Assembly (NCBI GenBank): GCA_040768665.1
Contig: JAXGMN010000024.1
Location: forward strand, 1-64,000
From: JABWBD01 sp040768665
GTDB lineage: Bacteria; Planctomycetota; Planctomycetia; Pirellulales; Thermoguttaceae
DNA length: 64,000 nt
Direction: 5' to 3'
Positions 9,148 to 17,704 of this stretch are shown here, one piece after another; within the stretch, counting starts at the first letter, position 1; every line of letters starts with the position of its first letter. Made by a program: the position numbers and the translations under genes. Below the pieces are notes generated by a model. It ran no database searches. It had not been told where the DNA came from and was given only the letters and a program-made list of their open reading frames with translations.

Positions 9148-10260
9148 TCACGACCGCTCCGGCTGACCGTCGTCGGTTGGTTTGTCGGCGAGCCGCGCGA
9201 GGGAGACGATTCCTCGCAGGACGTCGATCGAGAGGTGCGCCATCAGGAAGACGACATAGGCGGCGAGTGGGAGAAGTGCTGCGCCGAATAGGACTACCGC
9301 AGCCTCCCAAGCGTCGATTGCAACCGGGACGAGCGCCTCTTCCGGCGCGGTGACCGCTTGGAAGGCGACGAACGCGAGGCGCGCGGTTCCCCAGACCACG
9401 CCCACCCCGAATGCCACCGGGACTGTCTGCATTGCAACCTTAAGAAAGAACGAGACGATTCCCAGCGCCTCCTCGCCGGCGCCGGCGGTGGTCGTGATCG
9501 TCACGTATACGGATTGGGGGTTGATGGCGATGCTGGCCGCGTACTGGCAGAGAATGAACGCTGCGAGTGCCGGAATGATCCAGTCGAGCCGCTGCGACTG
9601 CACGCCCAGAATGGTCAGCCCCAGCAGCCCCGTTGCGCCGGCGAAGAAACTGATCAGCGCGAAACTGTCGGTTACCGCCGAAGAGGTCAAGCGGCCGGGC
9701 GTAACGCGGTTCAGCCGTTCCAACGCTTCCAGGAAACGCCCGGCGACGTATTGAAGAACGACCAGGGCCGGGATGGCGAGTGCCGCCAGCGCCGCCTGCG
9801 ACGCTCCGACGCCCCGGACTGCTGCGGCAAGTGCGTACACGGCGGCCACGACGATCGTCGCGTAGAGCACATAGTAGCCGCAACCAGCGAACAGGCTCGA
9901 TGTGGTGTCGACGAACTGGGCGGTGAAATGCGAACGTGCAAAATCAAGGAGGTAATCGAACACGTGATGGGACGATTGGTCGCGGATTCGGCGATACACG
10001 GCCGACCACTCGAACGCCGCTCGCGTGCCCTGGCCGACCTCGCCCGGCCTGGTGGCGACGTCGATTTCCGCGGACGCGTCCGAGACATCCTCAAACAGAC
10101 CCTTGACACGCCGCGCGGCGGTCCAGTCGTTCATGCCGTACCGCCATACCAGATCGTCGCCTTTCAACTCGCCGCGCAAGACGAGTTGCCGCAACTCGGC
10201 CGGCGAAACCGGTCCGAGCCGTTTGTTGTCTTTCGCGTAAAACCATTCGATCGAGGCCAT
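9148..10260 (-). CDS. GYF-domain multi-pass membrane protein
   Basis: The first 55 residues form a GYF_2 (DUF4339)-type domain: WFYAKDNKRLGPVS, then a basic stretch and GMNDWTAARRV. About five or six hydrophobic helices follow between residues 130 and 350. GYF_2 domains are common fused to membrane modules in planctomycetes and are thought to bind peptide ligands; the role of this protein is unknown. The ATG at 10260 opens directly on the GYF domain. Upstream is the repeat-dense region 10261-10764. Confidence 0.75.
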   Translation of the reverse strand: MASIEWFYAKDNKRLGPVSPAELRQLVLRGELKGDDLVWRYGMNDWTAARRVKGLFEDVSDASAEIDVATRPGEVGQGTRAAFEWSAVYRRIRDQSSHHVFDYLLDFARSHFTAQFVDTTSSLFAGCGYYVLYATIVVAAVYALAAAVRGVGASQAALAALAIPALVVLQYVAGRFLEALERLNRVTPGRLTSSAVTDSFALISFFAGATGLLGLTILGVQSQRLDWIIPALAAFILCQYAASIAINPQSVYVTITTTAGAGEEALGIVSFFLKVAMQTVPVAFGVGVVWGTARLAFVAFQAVTAPEEALVPVAIDAWEAAVVLFGAALLPLAAYVVFLMAHLSIDVLRGIVSLARLADKPTDDGQPERS

Positions 10261-10339
10261 AGCTCGACCCTTCTGTTCCCAACCGACCGACCGCGGCCGC
10301 TGACCGAGGTATTTCGCAAGACTTTATCGTGCCCCCTCG

Positions 10340-10366
10340 GTAGCAGAAACGCAAGGTTTCCGCTAC
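10340..10366. repeat. Small hairpin ending in CGCTACAG (copy 1)
   Basis: Arms GTAGC and GAAAC pair with GTTTC and GCTAC around a GCAAG loop, with a single A-C interruption. A second hairpin at 10414-10433 (GCGGGA with TCCCGC) also runs into CGCTACAG, which makes the two look like related REP-type units. Confidence 0.6.
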
Positions 10367-10413
10367 AGCGGTTCGACCGCATTTTCCGATAAGAAATGTA
10401 GAATTCCGGGAGG

Positions 10414-10433
10414 GCGGGATAGGATATTCCCGC
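10414..10433. repeat. Small hairpin ending in CGCTACAG (copy 2)
   Basis: A GCGGGA arm pairs with TCCCGC across an 8-nt AT-rich loop. The 3' flank CGCTACAG is shared with the hairpin at 10340-10366. Confidence 0.5.
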
Positions 10434-10443
10434 TACAGGACAG

Positions 10444-10490
10444 AGATCATGGTATGTCGATGGAACGACATACCATGATCTTTCTTTTTT
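10444..10490 (+). terminator. Perfect 16-bp inverted repeat followed by a T-run
   Basis: Positions 10444-10459 and 10466-10481 are exact reverse complements with a 6-nt loop, ATGGAA. TTCTTTTTT follows immediately on the plus strand. This is the textbook shape of an intrinsic terminator, yet no plus-strand gene ends just upstream; the flanking genes are divergent. It could end a short unannotated transcript, or be an operator or mobile repeat instead. Confidence 0.55.
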
Positions 10491-10517
10491 CCGGCAGCCC
10501 CTCGATCGGCTTGCACC

Positions 10518-10673
10518 AAACCCTACCGCAGGCGATCGCAATCTTCTTTCAACCACCCGCCAGAACATCAAGCAGCCCGGCTGCTACCATCGGGCGCCGG
10601 CCAGACGTCATGGGAATCGGATGGCTAGCAGCCGGGCTGCTCGGCCGGAAACCCTACCGCAGGCGATCGCAAT
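10518..10673. repeat. Composite repeat: 25-bp direct repeats around a 16-bp inverted repeat
   Basis: Two exact 25-bp direct repeats at 10518-10542 and 10649-10673 begin AAACCCTACCGCAGG and contain the palindrome GCGATCGC. Between them AGCAGCCCGGCTGCTA (10571-10586) and its exact reverse complement (10626-10641) form an inverted pair; each arm is also nearly self-palindromic. AACCACCC and GGTGGTT form a further inverted pair around the core. Confidence 0.8.
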
Positions 10674-10764
10674 AGGTGGTTGACCGGCTCTCTCCGGGTA
10701 GTATGATGGGGCAAACGTACCAGCCGTTCTGGCGCCTTGCTTCCCACTCCCCGGAGGATCTGTC

Positions 10765-11196
10765 ATGAGCTGGTTGAAAGCCGCGTTCGCGGCAGTTGGG
10801 TTGGTATTGCTTTGCATGGCCGAAGTCGCGCCATCAGGTGCCCAGCAGACCGCGGGCCCGGCAGAGATGGCCTTAGGGGCTGCGGCCGACGGGCCGCTTC
10901 CGCTCGGCGCTTCGCGCTCGGCGTTGTCATCGCCGATCAAGAAATTTCGCGGCAGACTGCCTGCGTATTTCGCGAAAGTTGTCGACGATCAGCAGCGGCG
11001 TGCGATTTACGAAATCCAGGAGGTTTATCACCAGCGGATCGAAGCGCTCAAGGCCCAGTTGGCAGCACTTACCGCAGAACGGGACGTGAAAATCGAGTCG
11101 GTGCTTTCGGAACCGCAGCGCCTTGAAGTCGAACAAATGAGGGCAGCCGCGAGGGCGAAACGGAACGGCACCGCAGAAATCTCCGCGACGAACTAA
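10765..11196 (+). CDS. Small exported coiled-coil protein
   Basis: The 143-aa product starts with a signal peptide (hydrophobic residues 5-20, cleavage near 25-28). Residues about 65-125 form a charged helical coiled coil containing QQRRAIYEIQEVYHQRIEALKAQ. This resembles small periplasmic helical proteins of the Spy/LTXXQ type in overall plan, but the signature motif is absent, so function stays open. A GGAGG Shine-Dalgarno lies 8 nt before the ATG. Confidence 0.65.
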   Translation: MSWLKAAFAAVGLVLLCMAEVAPSGAQQTAGPAEMALGAAADGPLPLGASRSALSSPIKKFRGRLPAYFAKVVDDQQRRAIYEIQEVYHQRIEALKAQLAALTAERDVKIESVLSEPQRLEVEQMRAAARAKRNGTAEISATN

Positions 11197-11207
11197 CCCC
11201 TCGCAGG

Positions 11208-11432
11208 CTATTCGCGGAGCGATACGACCCGCTTTCGGCCGTCCCCTCCGATCGAGATCTTGTCCTCGCGTGCGAGCCAGCCCAGCGCCTGCATTACGGT
11301 ATCCCTCGGCTCTCCGACTGCTTTGACAAGTCCAGTGACCGTCAAAGGACCGCTCTCGGCGAGGGCCCGCCAGACGAGCCCGGCCGCTTCCCCAATCCGG
11401 GTGACCGATGCGTTTGAGTCCGTTGTCGACAT
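11208..11432 (-). CDS. Small winged-helix protein (DUF2582-like)
   Basis: The 74-aa protein consists of one winged-helix fold: a GEAAGLVWRALAESGPLT helix, VGEPRDTVMQALGWLARED as recognition helix, and KISIGGDGRKRVVSL as wing. I chose the ATG at 11432 because GGAG lies 6 nt upstream; an in-frame start at 11534 would add 34 residues unlike the family. Such proteins are thought to bind DNA, but targets are unknown. It ends 11 nt from the convergent coiled-coil gene. Confidence 0.65.
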   Translation of the reverse strand: MSTTDSNASVTRIGEAAGLVWRALAESGPLTVTGLVKAVGEPRDTVMQALGWLAREDKISIGGDGRKRVVSLRE

Positions 11433-11537
11433 GAACATCTCCTCGCGTTCTCCTAGGATCGCTGGCGTGGGAGAAATGCCGCTTTGCTCCCAGTATATCG
11501 CTGGGGCAATGAGCGCCTCAAGGGTCGCGGACAAACG

Positions 11538-11583
11538 AAAAAAGGGCTCGGACTGCTGTGGGGGCGCAGCAGGCCGAGCCCTT
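11538..11583 (-). terminator. Intrinsic terminator on the minus strand
   Basis: Read on the minus strand, AAGGGCTCGG pairs with CCGAGCCCTT, extended by CTGCT/AGCAG across a mismatch, with a short C-rich loop and a trailing TTTTTT. It would stop transcription coming from the protease operon, although that operon's last stop is about 465 nt upstream. Confidence 0.75.
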
Positions 11584-11994
11584 CAACCGTGAAAAACTGG
11601 CATTCCCGTGGCGGGTCGTGCATCGCCATACACCGGCGACTAATCACCTTAGATTCACGGTGGTCACGGCGGTTGCCGGTCGGCCGGGCTCTCGCGGTGC
11701 GGGATCCGCGAGGGTTCGCCGGCCGGCCGGCTGATCGCTGGCTCTGTTTATCGCACATGGCGCGCCAATTGGAGGCAGCGTTGCCCTGCCGGGAAGTAGC
11801 TGCATCGCAACCTGCTGGCCTTGATGGCTTTGCGGAAACGACGCACGGGCGAAGCCGGTGCAGGACGGCTGCCCGTCTCCGTTGTAAGAACTACAAAGCG
11901 GGAGAAACCCTGTTGCCGACGGGGGAGAATCTTGGGCGGCCTGGCGGTGGCCCGATGAAAAAGGGGTACAAGCACGGCAAGAAATAGTGGGTGA

Positions 11995-12034
11995 AGGGGA
12001 CCGAAGATACAGGGTCTTGCGGAGCCAGTCCCCT
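11995..12034. repeat. Short GGGGAC-type hairpin element
   Basis: AGGGGACC at the left and GGAGCCAGTCCCCT at the right are inverted arms around about 18 nt. GGAGCCAGTCCCC is the reverse complement of the GGGGACTGGCTCC arm seen at 19121 and 22787, so this is a shortened member of the same family, just downstream of the protease operon. Confidence 0.6.
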
Positions 12035-12047
12035 CATCTCCCCGGCC

Positions 12048-12494
12048 TTACGGCCTGTGGGAAGCGTCGAGATTACTGATCAAACTGCTGGTAATCGCGG
12101 CAAAAACCATGCGGAGGCGATCGAATTCCCGGTCTTCCGCCTGGCAGAAAACGCTATAGACCGCTTCATCGGTGGCAAAACAACGGATTGTGGCGGCGTT
12201 GATCAGGTCCAAATAGTAGAAGCTGATGTCGTAGCCCGAAAGCTCCCGGGCTCCGAGTTCCTCTCGCGCCGCGTCGACCTCGAGCTCCTTGTACTCCTCG
12301 CGCATGGCGTTCACCGCGGCATCGGCCAACTTCTGCAAATCCGTCCCGTGCGGGTGGATGCCGATCGAGCAGAACGCTCCTCCGGGACTTGAGACCGTGA
12401 CCGATCCCCGCCCGGCCATCGCGTCGCCCTCATCCAGCGACCAGTTGTCGGGATAGAGGAAAGCGATTCCTAGTTTGCGAAACTCCGCTGGCAT
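12048..12494 (-). CDS. Small protein resembling DcrB/PsbP-like fold
   Basis: The 148-aa protein has no signal peptide. Its opening, FRKLGIAFLYPDNWSLDE, followed by a beta-strand rich GSVTVSSPGGAFCSIGIHP and a long helix, recalls DUF1795/DcrB-like proteins. I cannot assign a function. It is the last gene of the minus-strand protease operon, 37 nt after the small membrane protein. Confidence 0.6.
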   Translation of the reverse strand: MPAEFRKLGIAFLYPDNWSLDEGDAMAGRGSVTVSSPGGAFCSIGIHPHGTDLQKLADAAVNAMREEYKELEVDAAREELGARELSGYDISFYYLDLINAATIRCFATDEAVYSVFCQAEDREFDRLRMVFAAITSSLISNLDASHRP

Positions 12495-12531
12495 CGAGAA
12501 AAGCTCCTGAAGCGCCGCGCTTTGCTGTTCG

Positions 12532-12873
12532 TCACGGGCGTCGTCGCGGGCGGGGACGCAGGATGAGAAGGCCGATCACGATCGGCAATGCAATCAAGAA
12601 CCAGCGAGGACGCACCGCCACAACAAGCGCCAGTGCCGGGATAACCGCCAAGATCCACGAGGGGAGTCGCATCACCTCATCGTACGCCAACCACCAGACG
12701 GCCATCAGTGCGCCCACCCGCCAGCAAGCGGCCTGCAGTTGCTGGTAACCACTCTCTTGGGGCGGCCAGATCAAGAAAGCCGCGGCACCGAGCAGCAGCG
12801 CGATCGCGAGGATTCCGACGGCGTGACGTCGCATGAACGGTTGACTGTTTTCTGGCGGGGCACGGTCATTCAA
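12532..12873 (-). CDS. Small membrane protein, operon member
   Basis: About 113 aa, with three or four hydrophobic helices at about 18-36, 50-65, 72-85 and 90-103, and a very basic C-terminus RPRPRRRP. The first possible start is a TTG whose last two bases overlap the upstream TGA, which would couple translation; an ATG at 12834 would give a 100-aa product. Function is unknown. It sits between the 659-aa pseudoprotease gene and the DcrB-like gene. Confidence 0.55.
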   Translation of the reverse strand: MNDRAPPENSQPFMRRHAVGILAIALLLGAAAFLIWPPQESGYQQLQAACWRVGALMAVWWLAYDEVMRLPSWILAVIPALALVVAVRPRWFLIALPIVIGLLILRPRPRRRP

Positions 12874-14849
12874 ATCCGGTCGAGAGCGTCGATCCAGCGG
12901 AGCAGGTCCGATAGCTCTTCCTCGGTGAATTCGCGAGGATCGTCGCCCAGACTCTTTACGGTAACCGGATATTTCTGCTCACGCAACCGAGCGATCGACG
13001 ACTCGACGCGTTTGGCGTGGTCCGAGTGCTCGGCTTTGCCTACATAGAACGCCAATCGGTGCGACGGCTCGTTTTCGGGAGGCCGCCCTAACATCGGTGC
13101 ATCGATCGCGATAACCGCTGCAGTTGTCTGCGGGTCCTGGAAGGCAATGAGATAACCGAGTGTGCCGCCCCCTTGCTGCCCGGCGACGACGCTCCGCCGC
13201 GGATCGATCGGGTATGTGGTTTTCAGTTCCTCGATCAGCTTCCGGACAAAAGCCAGATCAGCCAGACTCCATTCGTCGGGATCGGCGGCCTCTGGCGCCA
13301 GGAGGATCAGACCGTCGCGGTCGCAATGCGTCTTCCACCGAGCAAATAGGGTCTTCTCATCCAGCCCGCCGGGAGCATGCAACCACACGACCAGGCCATA
13401 GGCGGTAGAATCGCCCGGCAGCCGCGGGACATACGCGGAGGCTTCATTTTCGAGCTCCGGTGCCTTCATCTTGAACATCGCGGTCTTTTCGGGCCCCTTG
13501 TCGGCGGGCGTATCGTTCTTTGCCCGGCCCGATGCTTCGTGAGCCGGCGGAAGCGTTGTCGGCGGCATGTCCTCGGACTGCGCTGCCAGCTTCACCTCAG
13601 CCTTTCGCGTTTTGCCCTGGGAGCGGATTTCCAACTCGACCGTGTCGCCTACCGATCTTCCGCTGATTTGCCGTCGAAGCTCCTCTGCATCCGAGACGGG
13701 GTGTCCGTCGATCGAGACAAGCCTGTCGCCGGGCCGCAATTCCGCCGTTGCCGCCGGGCTGTTCGGGTACACAAAGCGAACGACCACGCCGTCGGGCTTC
13801 TCTTCGTTCCCGCCCGCGCCCCGCATGGGCAAGACACCCAATAGCGGATGCTGATACGGATCGAGTTCGGCCACAAGCGGCACTTCCCATTCGATCCGCT
13901 TCTCGTCCCGGACAACGGCGAAACGGACCGTGTCGCCGGCATAACGGCGTGCAATCTCCGCCTTGAGCTGCACGAGGCGTTGGATCGGCCGGCCATCGAT
14001 CTCGGCGACGCGATCGCCCGCTCGTATCCCTGCTTTGAATGCCGGCGAGTTGGGGCGAACGGTCGCGATGACCGGCTCACCGGCAAGGAGCTTGTCCTTA
14101 CCCAGCCCGACACCGAGCAACCCCGGCACCAGGTCGTTACCCGTCTTGAGCCGCGGGAAGACGTCCAACACGTCTTGAAGCGGCACGGCGAACCCGATAC
14201 CCGAATCGTACCACGGATATCCGGCCACCTCTTCGGTTTCGTCCGGCGACATCGGCATCAGGACTCCGAGGACGCGACCGCGGATGTCGACCAGCGGACC
14301 GCCGTAGTTGTTGGGGCCGACCGCCGTATCGGTCTGGATCGCTTTTCCCCAGACCCGCCCGAGCGCGCTGATGATGCCGACGGCCACATTGGGTTCGTTT
14401 CCGGGGAAGGTCCGGCCCACCGCGATCGCCCACTGGCCGACCCGCATCGCTTCAGGCGGCGCCGGTTCGGGAATCGGCAGCGGCGTGTCCGGCTCGATCT
14501 TCAGCAGGACCAGCATCCGATTATGGTCCGTCGCCACGAGTTCCGCCGGCTTGCGGGTCCGGTCCGGCAGTTGGATGAGGATGGAGGTCGGCTCGTTCAC
14601 GAAGTTGAAGGCGCTGGAGACGATGTAGCCGTCTTCGGAAACGACCAGGCCGGTGGTTGGGCCTGCGCCGAACTGCACGTCGCCGACCCGCTCCAACCCG
14701 CCGATCGTTTCGATCCGCACGACCGACGGGGCTACCCGGTCGACCGCGGCGAGAAACGCCTTCTGCTCAAGCGACTCGAGGTCGTCGGCCGCTGTTGCCA
14801 TGGCGGCAAAGGCAAACGCGAGGGCAATAGCCGGCAGGATGCGGGTCAT
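12870..14849 (-). CDS. Catalytically dead trypsin-like/PDZ protein with a dead alpha/beta-hydrolase domain
   Basis: The 659-aa exported protein has a signal peptide (1-20), an S1C (HtrA/Deg) domain, two PDZ domains (about 245-315 and 335-425) and a C-terminal alpha/beta-hydrolase-like domain (about 465-655). Aligned to the neighbouring active protease, catalytic His is Asn82, Asp is Met112 and Ser is Tyr182 in PNNYGGPL. In the hydrolase domain the nucleophile elbow reads AGQQGGG, with Gln where Ser is expected. Both enzymatic sites therefore look lost, pointing to a binding or scaffold role. Its ATG overlaps the upstream stop by 4 nt. Confidence 0.85.
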   Translation of the reverse strand: MTRILPAIALAFAFAAMATAADDLESLEQKAFLAAVDRVAPSVVRIETIGGLERVGDVQFGAGPTTGLVVSEDGYIVSSAFNFVNEPTSILIQLPDRTRKPAELVATDHNRMLVLLKIEPDTPLPIPEPAPPEAMRVGQWAIAVGRTFPGNEPNVAVGIISALGRVWGKAIQTDTAVGPNNYGGPLVDIRGRVLGVLMPMSPDETEEVAGYPWYDSGIGFAVPLQDVLDVFPRLKTGNDLVPGLLGVGLGKDKLLAGEPVIATVRPNSPAFKAGIRAGDRVAEIDGRPIQRLVQLKAEIARRYAGDTVRFAVVRDEKRIEWEVPLVAELDPYQHPLLGVLPMRGAGGNEEKPDGVVVRFVYPNSPAATAELRPGDRLVSIDGHPVSDAEELRRQISGRSVGDTVELEIRSQGKTRKAEVKLAAQSEDMPPTTLPPAHEASGRAKNDTPADKGPEKTAMFKMKAPELENEASAYVPRLPGDSTAYGLVVWLHAPGGLDEKTLFARWKTHCDRDGLILLAPEAADPDEWSLADLAFVRKLIEELKTTYPIDPRRSVVAGQQGGGTLGYLIAFQDPQTTAAVIAIDAPMLGRPPENEPSHRLAFYVGKAEHSDHAKRVESSIARLREQKYPVTVKSLGDDPREFTEEELSDLLRWIDALDRI

Positions 14850-15901
14850 GGGGCGATCTCGGCTTCCCGATTGCGAGGCTCGAGGACGAATTCCAATAAC
14901 TGCTGTCCGCGGAGAACCGTCAGGCGGACCGGGTCCTGGTAATCGATCAGGTTCAACTCTTCTCGGAGCGACTTGCAGGAGGGCACCAGCCGATCCGCGA
15001 TCAACAGTACAAGGTCGTCGATGCGAATTCCGGATTCTGCCGCAGGGGATCCGGACAGCACGCGGTCGACGAACGGCGGCGTCCGCTCGACGACGTCCGG
15101 CACGAGCACGAGGCCCAGTTCCGCCAGCGTCACCGACCGCTCGGGGCGTTTTTCGGTCTCCGCGCGTCGGGCGGTGAATTTCCCTGCGAGAATCTGCTCG
15201 ACGGAACTGCGGACCTCGTCGATCGGCAGCGCGTAGTTCAGCCAGGTGTTGTTCAGGGCGTTGCGAAGCTCCTTGCCGAGGATGCCGATGAGTTCTCCGC
15301 CGCGCGTGACCAGGGCGCCGCCGGCCGCGCCGGGGTTGTTGGTGACCGCGTCCAGGATGTACACGGGGCCGTCGTAGGGCGTCTCGAACACACCCCGCCG
15401 GGCCTCGAGCTGCGTCTTGACGGAAATCACTCCATGTTGGACGCTCGCCGGTTCATTGCCGGTGGCGATTCCAAAAAGATTGCTCAGCGCCAGGACACGG
15501 CGGCCCGCCTCCACCTCGACGGCATTGCTCAGATCGAAGTGCGGCAGGTCGGCGGCCTCGATCTTCAAGACGGCGATCTCCAAACGCGGATCCGCCCCGA
15601 GAAGCTTTGCTTCGAATCGCCGGCCGTCGGATAGGACGGCGGTGAGATAGTCGGTATCGAGCACATAGCTCCACGCTGTGAGGATATGTCCCTCGGGCGA
15701 AATGAGCATTCCGGTCTGGTAAGCTTCCATCTGCTGAAAGCCGCCCGCGCCATGGATCTTCACGATTTTCGCTTGCGCCTGACGGATGACATGGCTCAAC
15801 GGCGGGCTCGCCGTGGCAGCCCTAACGGGCGAGGCCCCGGGGCACAGCGTACAGGCAAGCATCAGACCGCAGACGACGGACCCGGCGTGTTGTCTTCGCA
15901 T
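14846..15901 (-). CDS. Catalytically dead trypsin-like/PDZ protein
   Basis: The 351-aa protein has a signal peptide (about 1-28), an HtrA-like beta-barrel pair and one C-terminal PDZ domain (about 255-345). Against its active neighbour, His is replaced by Ser78 (LTAWSYVL), Asp by Glu108 (LEIAVLKI) and Ser by Ala193 (NPGAAGGAL). The glycines forming the oxyanion region are kept, so the fold seems preserved while catalysis is not. It starts 9 nt after the active protease gene and overlaps the next gene by 4 nt. Confidence 0.85.
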   Translation of the reverse strand: MRRQHAGSVVCGLMLACTLCPGASPVRAATASPPLSHVIRQAQAKIVKIHGAGGFQQMEAYQTGMLISPEGHILTAWSYVLDTDYLTAVLSDGRRFEAKLLGADPRLEIAVLKIEAADLPHFDLSNAVEVEAGRRVLALSNLFGIATGNEPASVQHGVISVKTQLEARRGVFETPYDGPVYILDAVTNNPGAAGGALVTRGGELIGILGKELRNALNNTWLNYALPIDEVRSSVEQILAGKFTARRAETEKRPERSVTLAELGLVLVPDVVERTPPFVDRVLSGSPAAESGIRIDDLVLLIADRLVPSCKSLREELNLIDYQDPVRLTVLRGQQLLEFVLEPRNREAEIAP

Positions 15902-15910
15902 GCGAATCCC

Positions 15911-17704
15911 CTACTGTCCGTCTGCCGGCTCAAAAGTGAACTGCTCCAACAGAAATGCGCCGAACGGATCATCGCCGCAACGGATTTCCATCCGCTGCGG
16001 CAGCTTGCGTCCTTCGGTCTCACGGAAATCGGAAAAGTAGATCTCGCAGGGATCGGCGTTCTCTTCCGCGTACATTTCCATAGCCAGCAGATTTCCCTCC
16101 GCAGGATCGAAGTAGAATCGCGATTCGACGCCGCCGTACAGGCCCACCAGAACGTCAACCAAACCGGTGTGGCCGACGAGCGGGGCCGTACCGAGATAAT
16201 AGACGTCGCCGAACCTCGCCGGTCCAAGCACCGCCAGCCTCCGCCACAGGTAGAGCGCCGGCATCAGTCCGCCACTGCCCGGCGGATCGGGTGACGAGGC
16301 GAGTTCGCCGGTTGCGGTCCAGGTTGACGAGGCAATGGGCAGTTCCAAGGCGACCTGATCGTCCTTCAGCCGAAGCGTGTACGCGGGGCCTCCCTCGAGC
16401 TTGCCGGAAAGGGTCCAAGCGCCGCCGTGCGTGGAAAGCCCGCTCGCATCCTCCCAGGCGTGCCATGCCCGATCGCGATGGACCTGGTTGAAGTAGTAGT
16501 TCGCGTATCCTCGCTTCTTCTGAAAATGCTTCTTGACGATTTCCGGCAGTTCCACCGACCGCGTCGCCGGATGAAACGGATGGGGCAGGCCGCCTGGCTG
16601 CGGACGGCCCTTCTGATCGGGAGGTTCCTTCTCCTCGCCGTCCTCCCGCTGCGGCCCGTGGTCCGGCTTGGGGATCGGCATCGGCATTTCCTGGCGGCCT
16701 GAGGTCTTCTCCAGCAGTTCACCCTGGGTGTGGACCCCTGCGAGCCGAACCAGGATATCGTGTCGCGTGCCGTCGCGGCGGTAGCTCAACGGCACTCTCC
16801 AGCCCCGTGGCAAGATCCCCAAGACGTTCTTGAAGCCGTTCGGAGTTGAGATCGGCCGACCGCCGAAGCTGACAATCTCGTCGTCGTAGCGGAGCCCGCG
16901 ACGGTAAGCATCGGACTGTTGAAGGATGTCGGTCACGACGACTCGCCCCTCGCCGTCGAATCCGACCACCGCGCCCAGCGTGGCATGGTCGACGATACGG
17001 CCGCTGTGAAGGTAGCCCAAGAAGTTCTTGATTTGGTTGATCGAGACGGCGTAGCCGACCCCGACGTTCACCCGCCCTCGCTTCTCGAACGAGCCGCGGC
17101 CGTTGATCCCGATGAGCTTGCCTTCGGCATTGAACAGCGGGCCCCCGGAGTTGCCCGGATTGATCGAGGCGTCGGTCTGGATGCAGTCGGTATATTCGAG
17201 AATCGTTCCCGCCGGGTATTGATAACGATGTACCCCGGAGATAATCCCGTAGGTAACCGTGGGCTGGAAATCGGCCGCCAGGAGAAACGGGTTGCCCATG
17301 GCGAACGCCCAGTCGCCCACTTCGACGGTATCGCTGTCGGAAACCTCGGCGGCGGGAAAGTCGTCTCGGCCGAACAGTTTAATGAGCGCCACGTCGCCGG
17401 TGGGATCGATGCCCACGATCACGGCGTCGTACAGCTTCCCGTCGGCCATGCCGCATTTCATCGCCTCGCCACACGGTTTGACGACGTGAAAGTTGGTCAG
17501 CGCGTAGCCGTCGGGCGTGATCACCACGCCCGATCCGCCGCCACCGCCGTCGGCGGAAAAGATTGCCACAACGGCATCTTCCGCCTGGTCCATCACCGCC
17601 ACGCGGCGGGCTTCCGCTTCGAGCACGACCGGCGCGACCTCGCCCCTTCCTGTCGCGGCAATGCCGAGCCAGGCGAAGCAGGTCAGGGCGACAATCTCTC
17701 TCAT
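15911..17704 (-). CDS. HtrA/Deg-like trypsin-type serine protease with PDZ domain
   Basis: The 597-aa exported protease has an intact triad: His73 in LTNFHVV, Asp104 in PTGDVALIKL and Ser186 in NPGNSGGPL. A PDZ domain follows (about 240-325), then a Pro/charged linker and a C-terminal beta-rich region (about 400-597) of unknown function. HtrA-type enzymes degrade or regulate misfolded extracytoplasmic proteins. Its ATG overlaps the stop of the NPCBM gene (ATGA), and two inactive paralogues follow, suggesting a single assembly. Confidence 0.88.
   Translation of the reverse strand: MREIVALTCFAWLGIAATGRGEVAPVVLEAEARRVAVMDQAEDAVVAIFSADGGGGGSGVVITPDGYALTNFHVVKPCGEAMKCGMADGKLYDAVIVGIDPTGDVALIKLFGRDDFPAAEVSDSDTVEVGDWAFAMGNPFLLAADFQPTVTYGIISGVHRYQYPAGTILEYTDCIQTDASINPGNSGGPLFNAEGKLIGINGRGSFEKRGRVNVGVGYAVSINQIKNFLGYLHSGRIVDHATLGAVVGFDGEGRVVVTDILQQSDAYRRGLRYDDEIVSFGGRPISTPNGFKNVLGILPRGWRVPLSYRRDGTRHDILVRLAGVHTQGELLEKTSGRQEMPMPIPKPDHGPQREDGEEKEPPDQKGRPQPGGLPHPFHPATRSVELPEIVKKHFQKKRGYANYYFNQVHRDRAWHAWEDASGLSTHGGAWTLSGKLEGGPAYTLRLKDDQVALELPIASSTWTATGELASSPDPPGSGGLMPALYLWRRLAVLGPARFGDVYYLGTAPLVGHTGLVDVLVGLYGGVESRFYFDPAEGNLLAMEMYAEENADPCEIYFSDFRETEGRKLPQRMEIRCGDDPFGAFLLEQFTFEPADGQ

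Larger units (their letters stand above)
10261..10764. other. Repeat-dense intergenic region between divergent genes
   Basis: This 504-nt stretch has no convincing gene. It holds two small hairpins, a 16-bp perfect inverted repeat with a T-run, a 25-bp direct repeat and a nested 16-bp inverted repeat, each listed separately. Promoters for the flanking divergent genes must also lie here, but none is obvious. Confidence 0.7.
11433..12047. other. Intergenic region, no supported gene
   Basis: About 615 nt. It contains the minus-strand terminator at 11538-11583 and the GGGGAC-type hairpin at 11995-12034. Open frames on both strands are low-complexity and lack a recognisable domain or ribosome site, so none is called. 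Confidence 0.6.

Noticed and set aside
11484..11987. Plus-strand 167-aa frame in the intergenic region
   Set aside because: It crosses a terminator hairpin, has no ribosome site and no domain.
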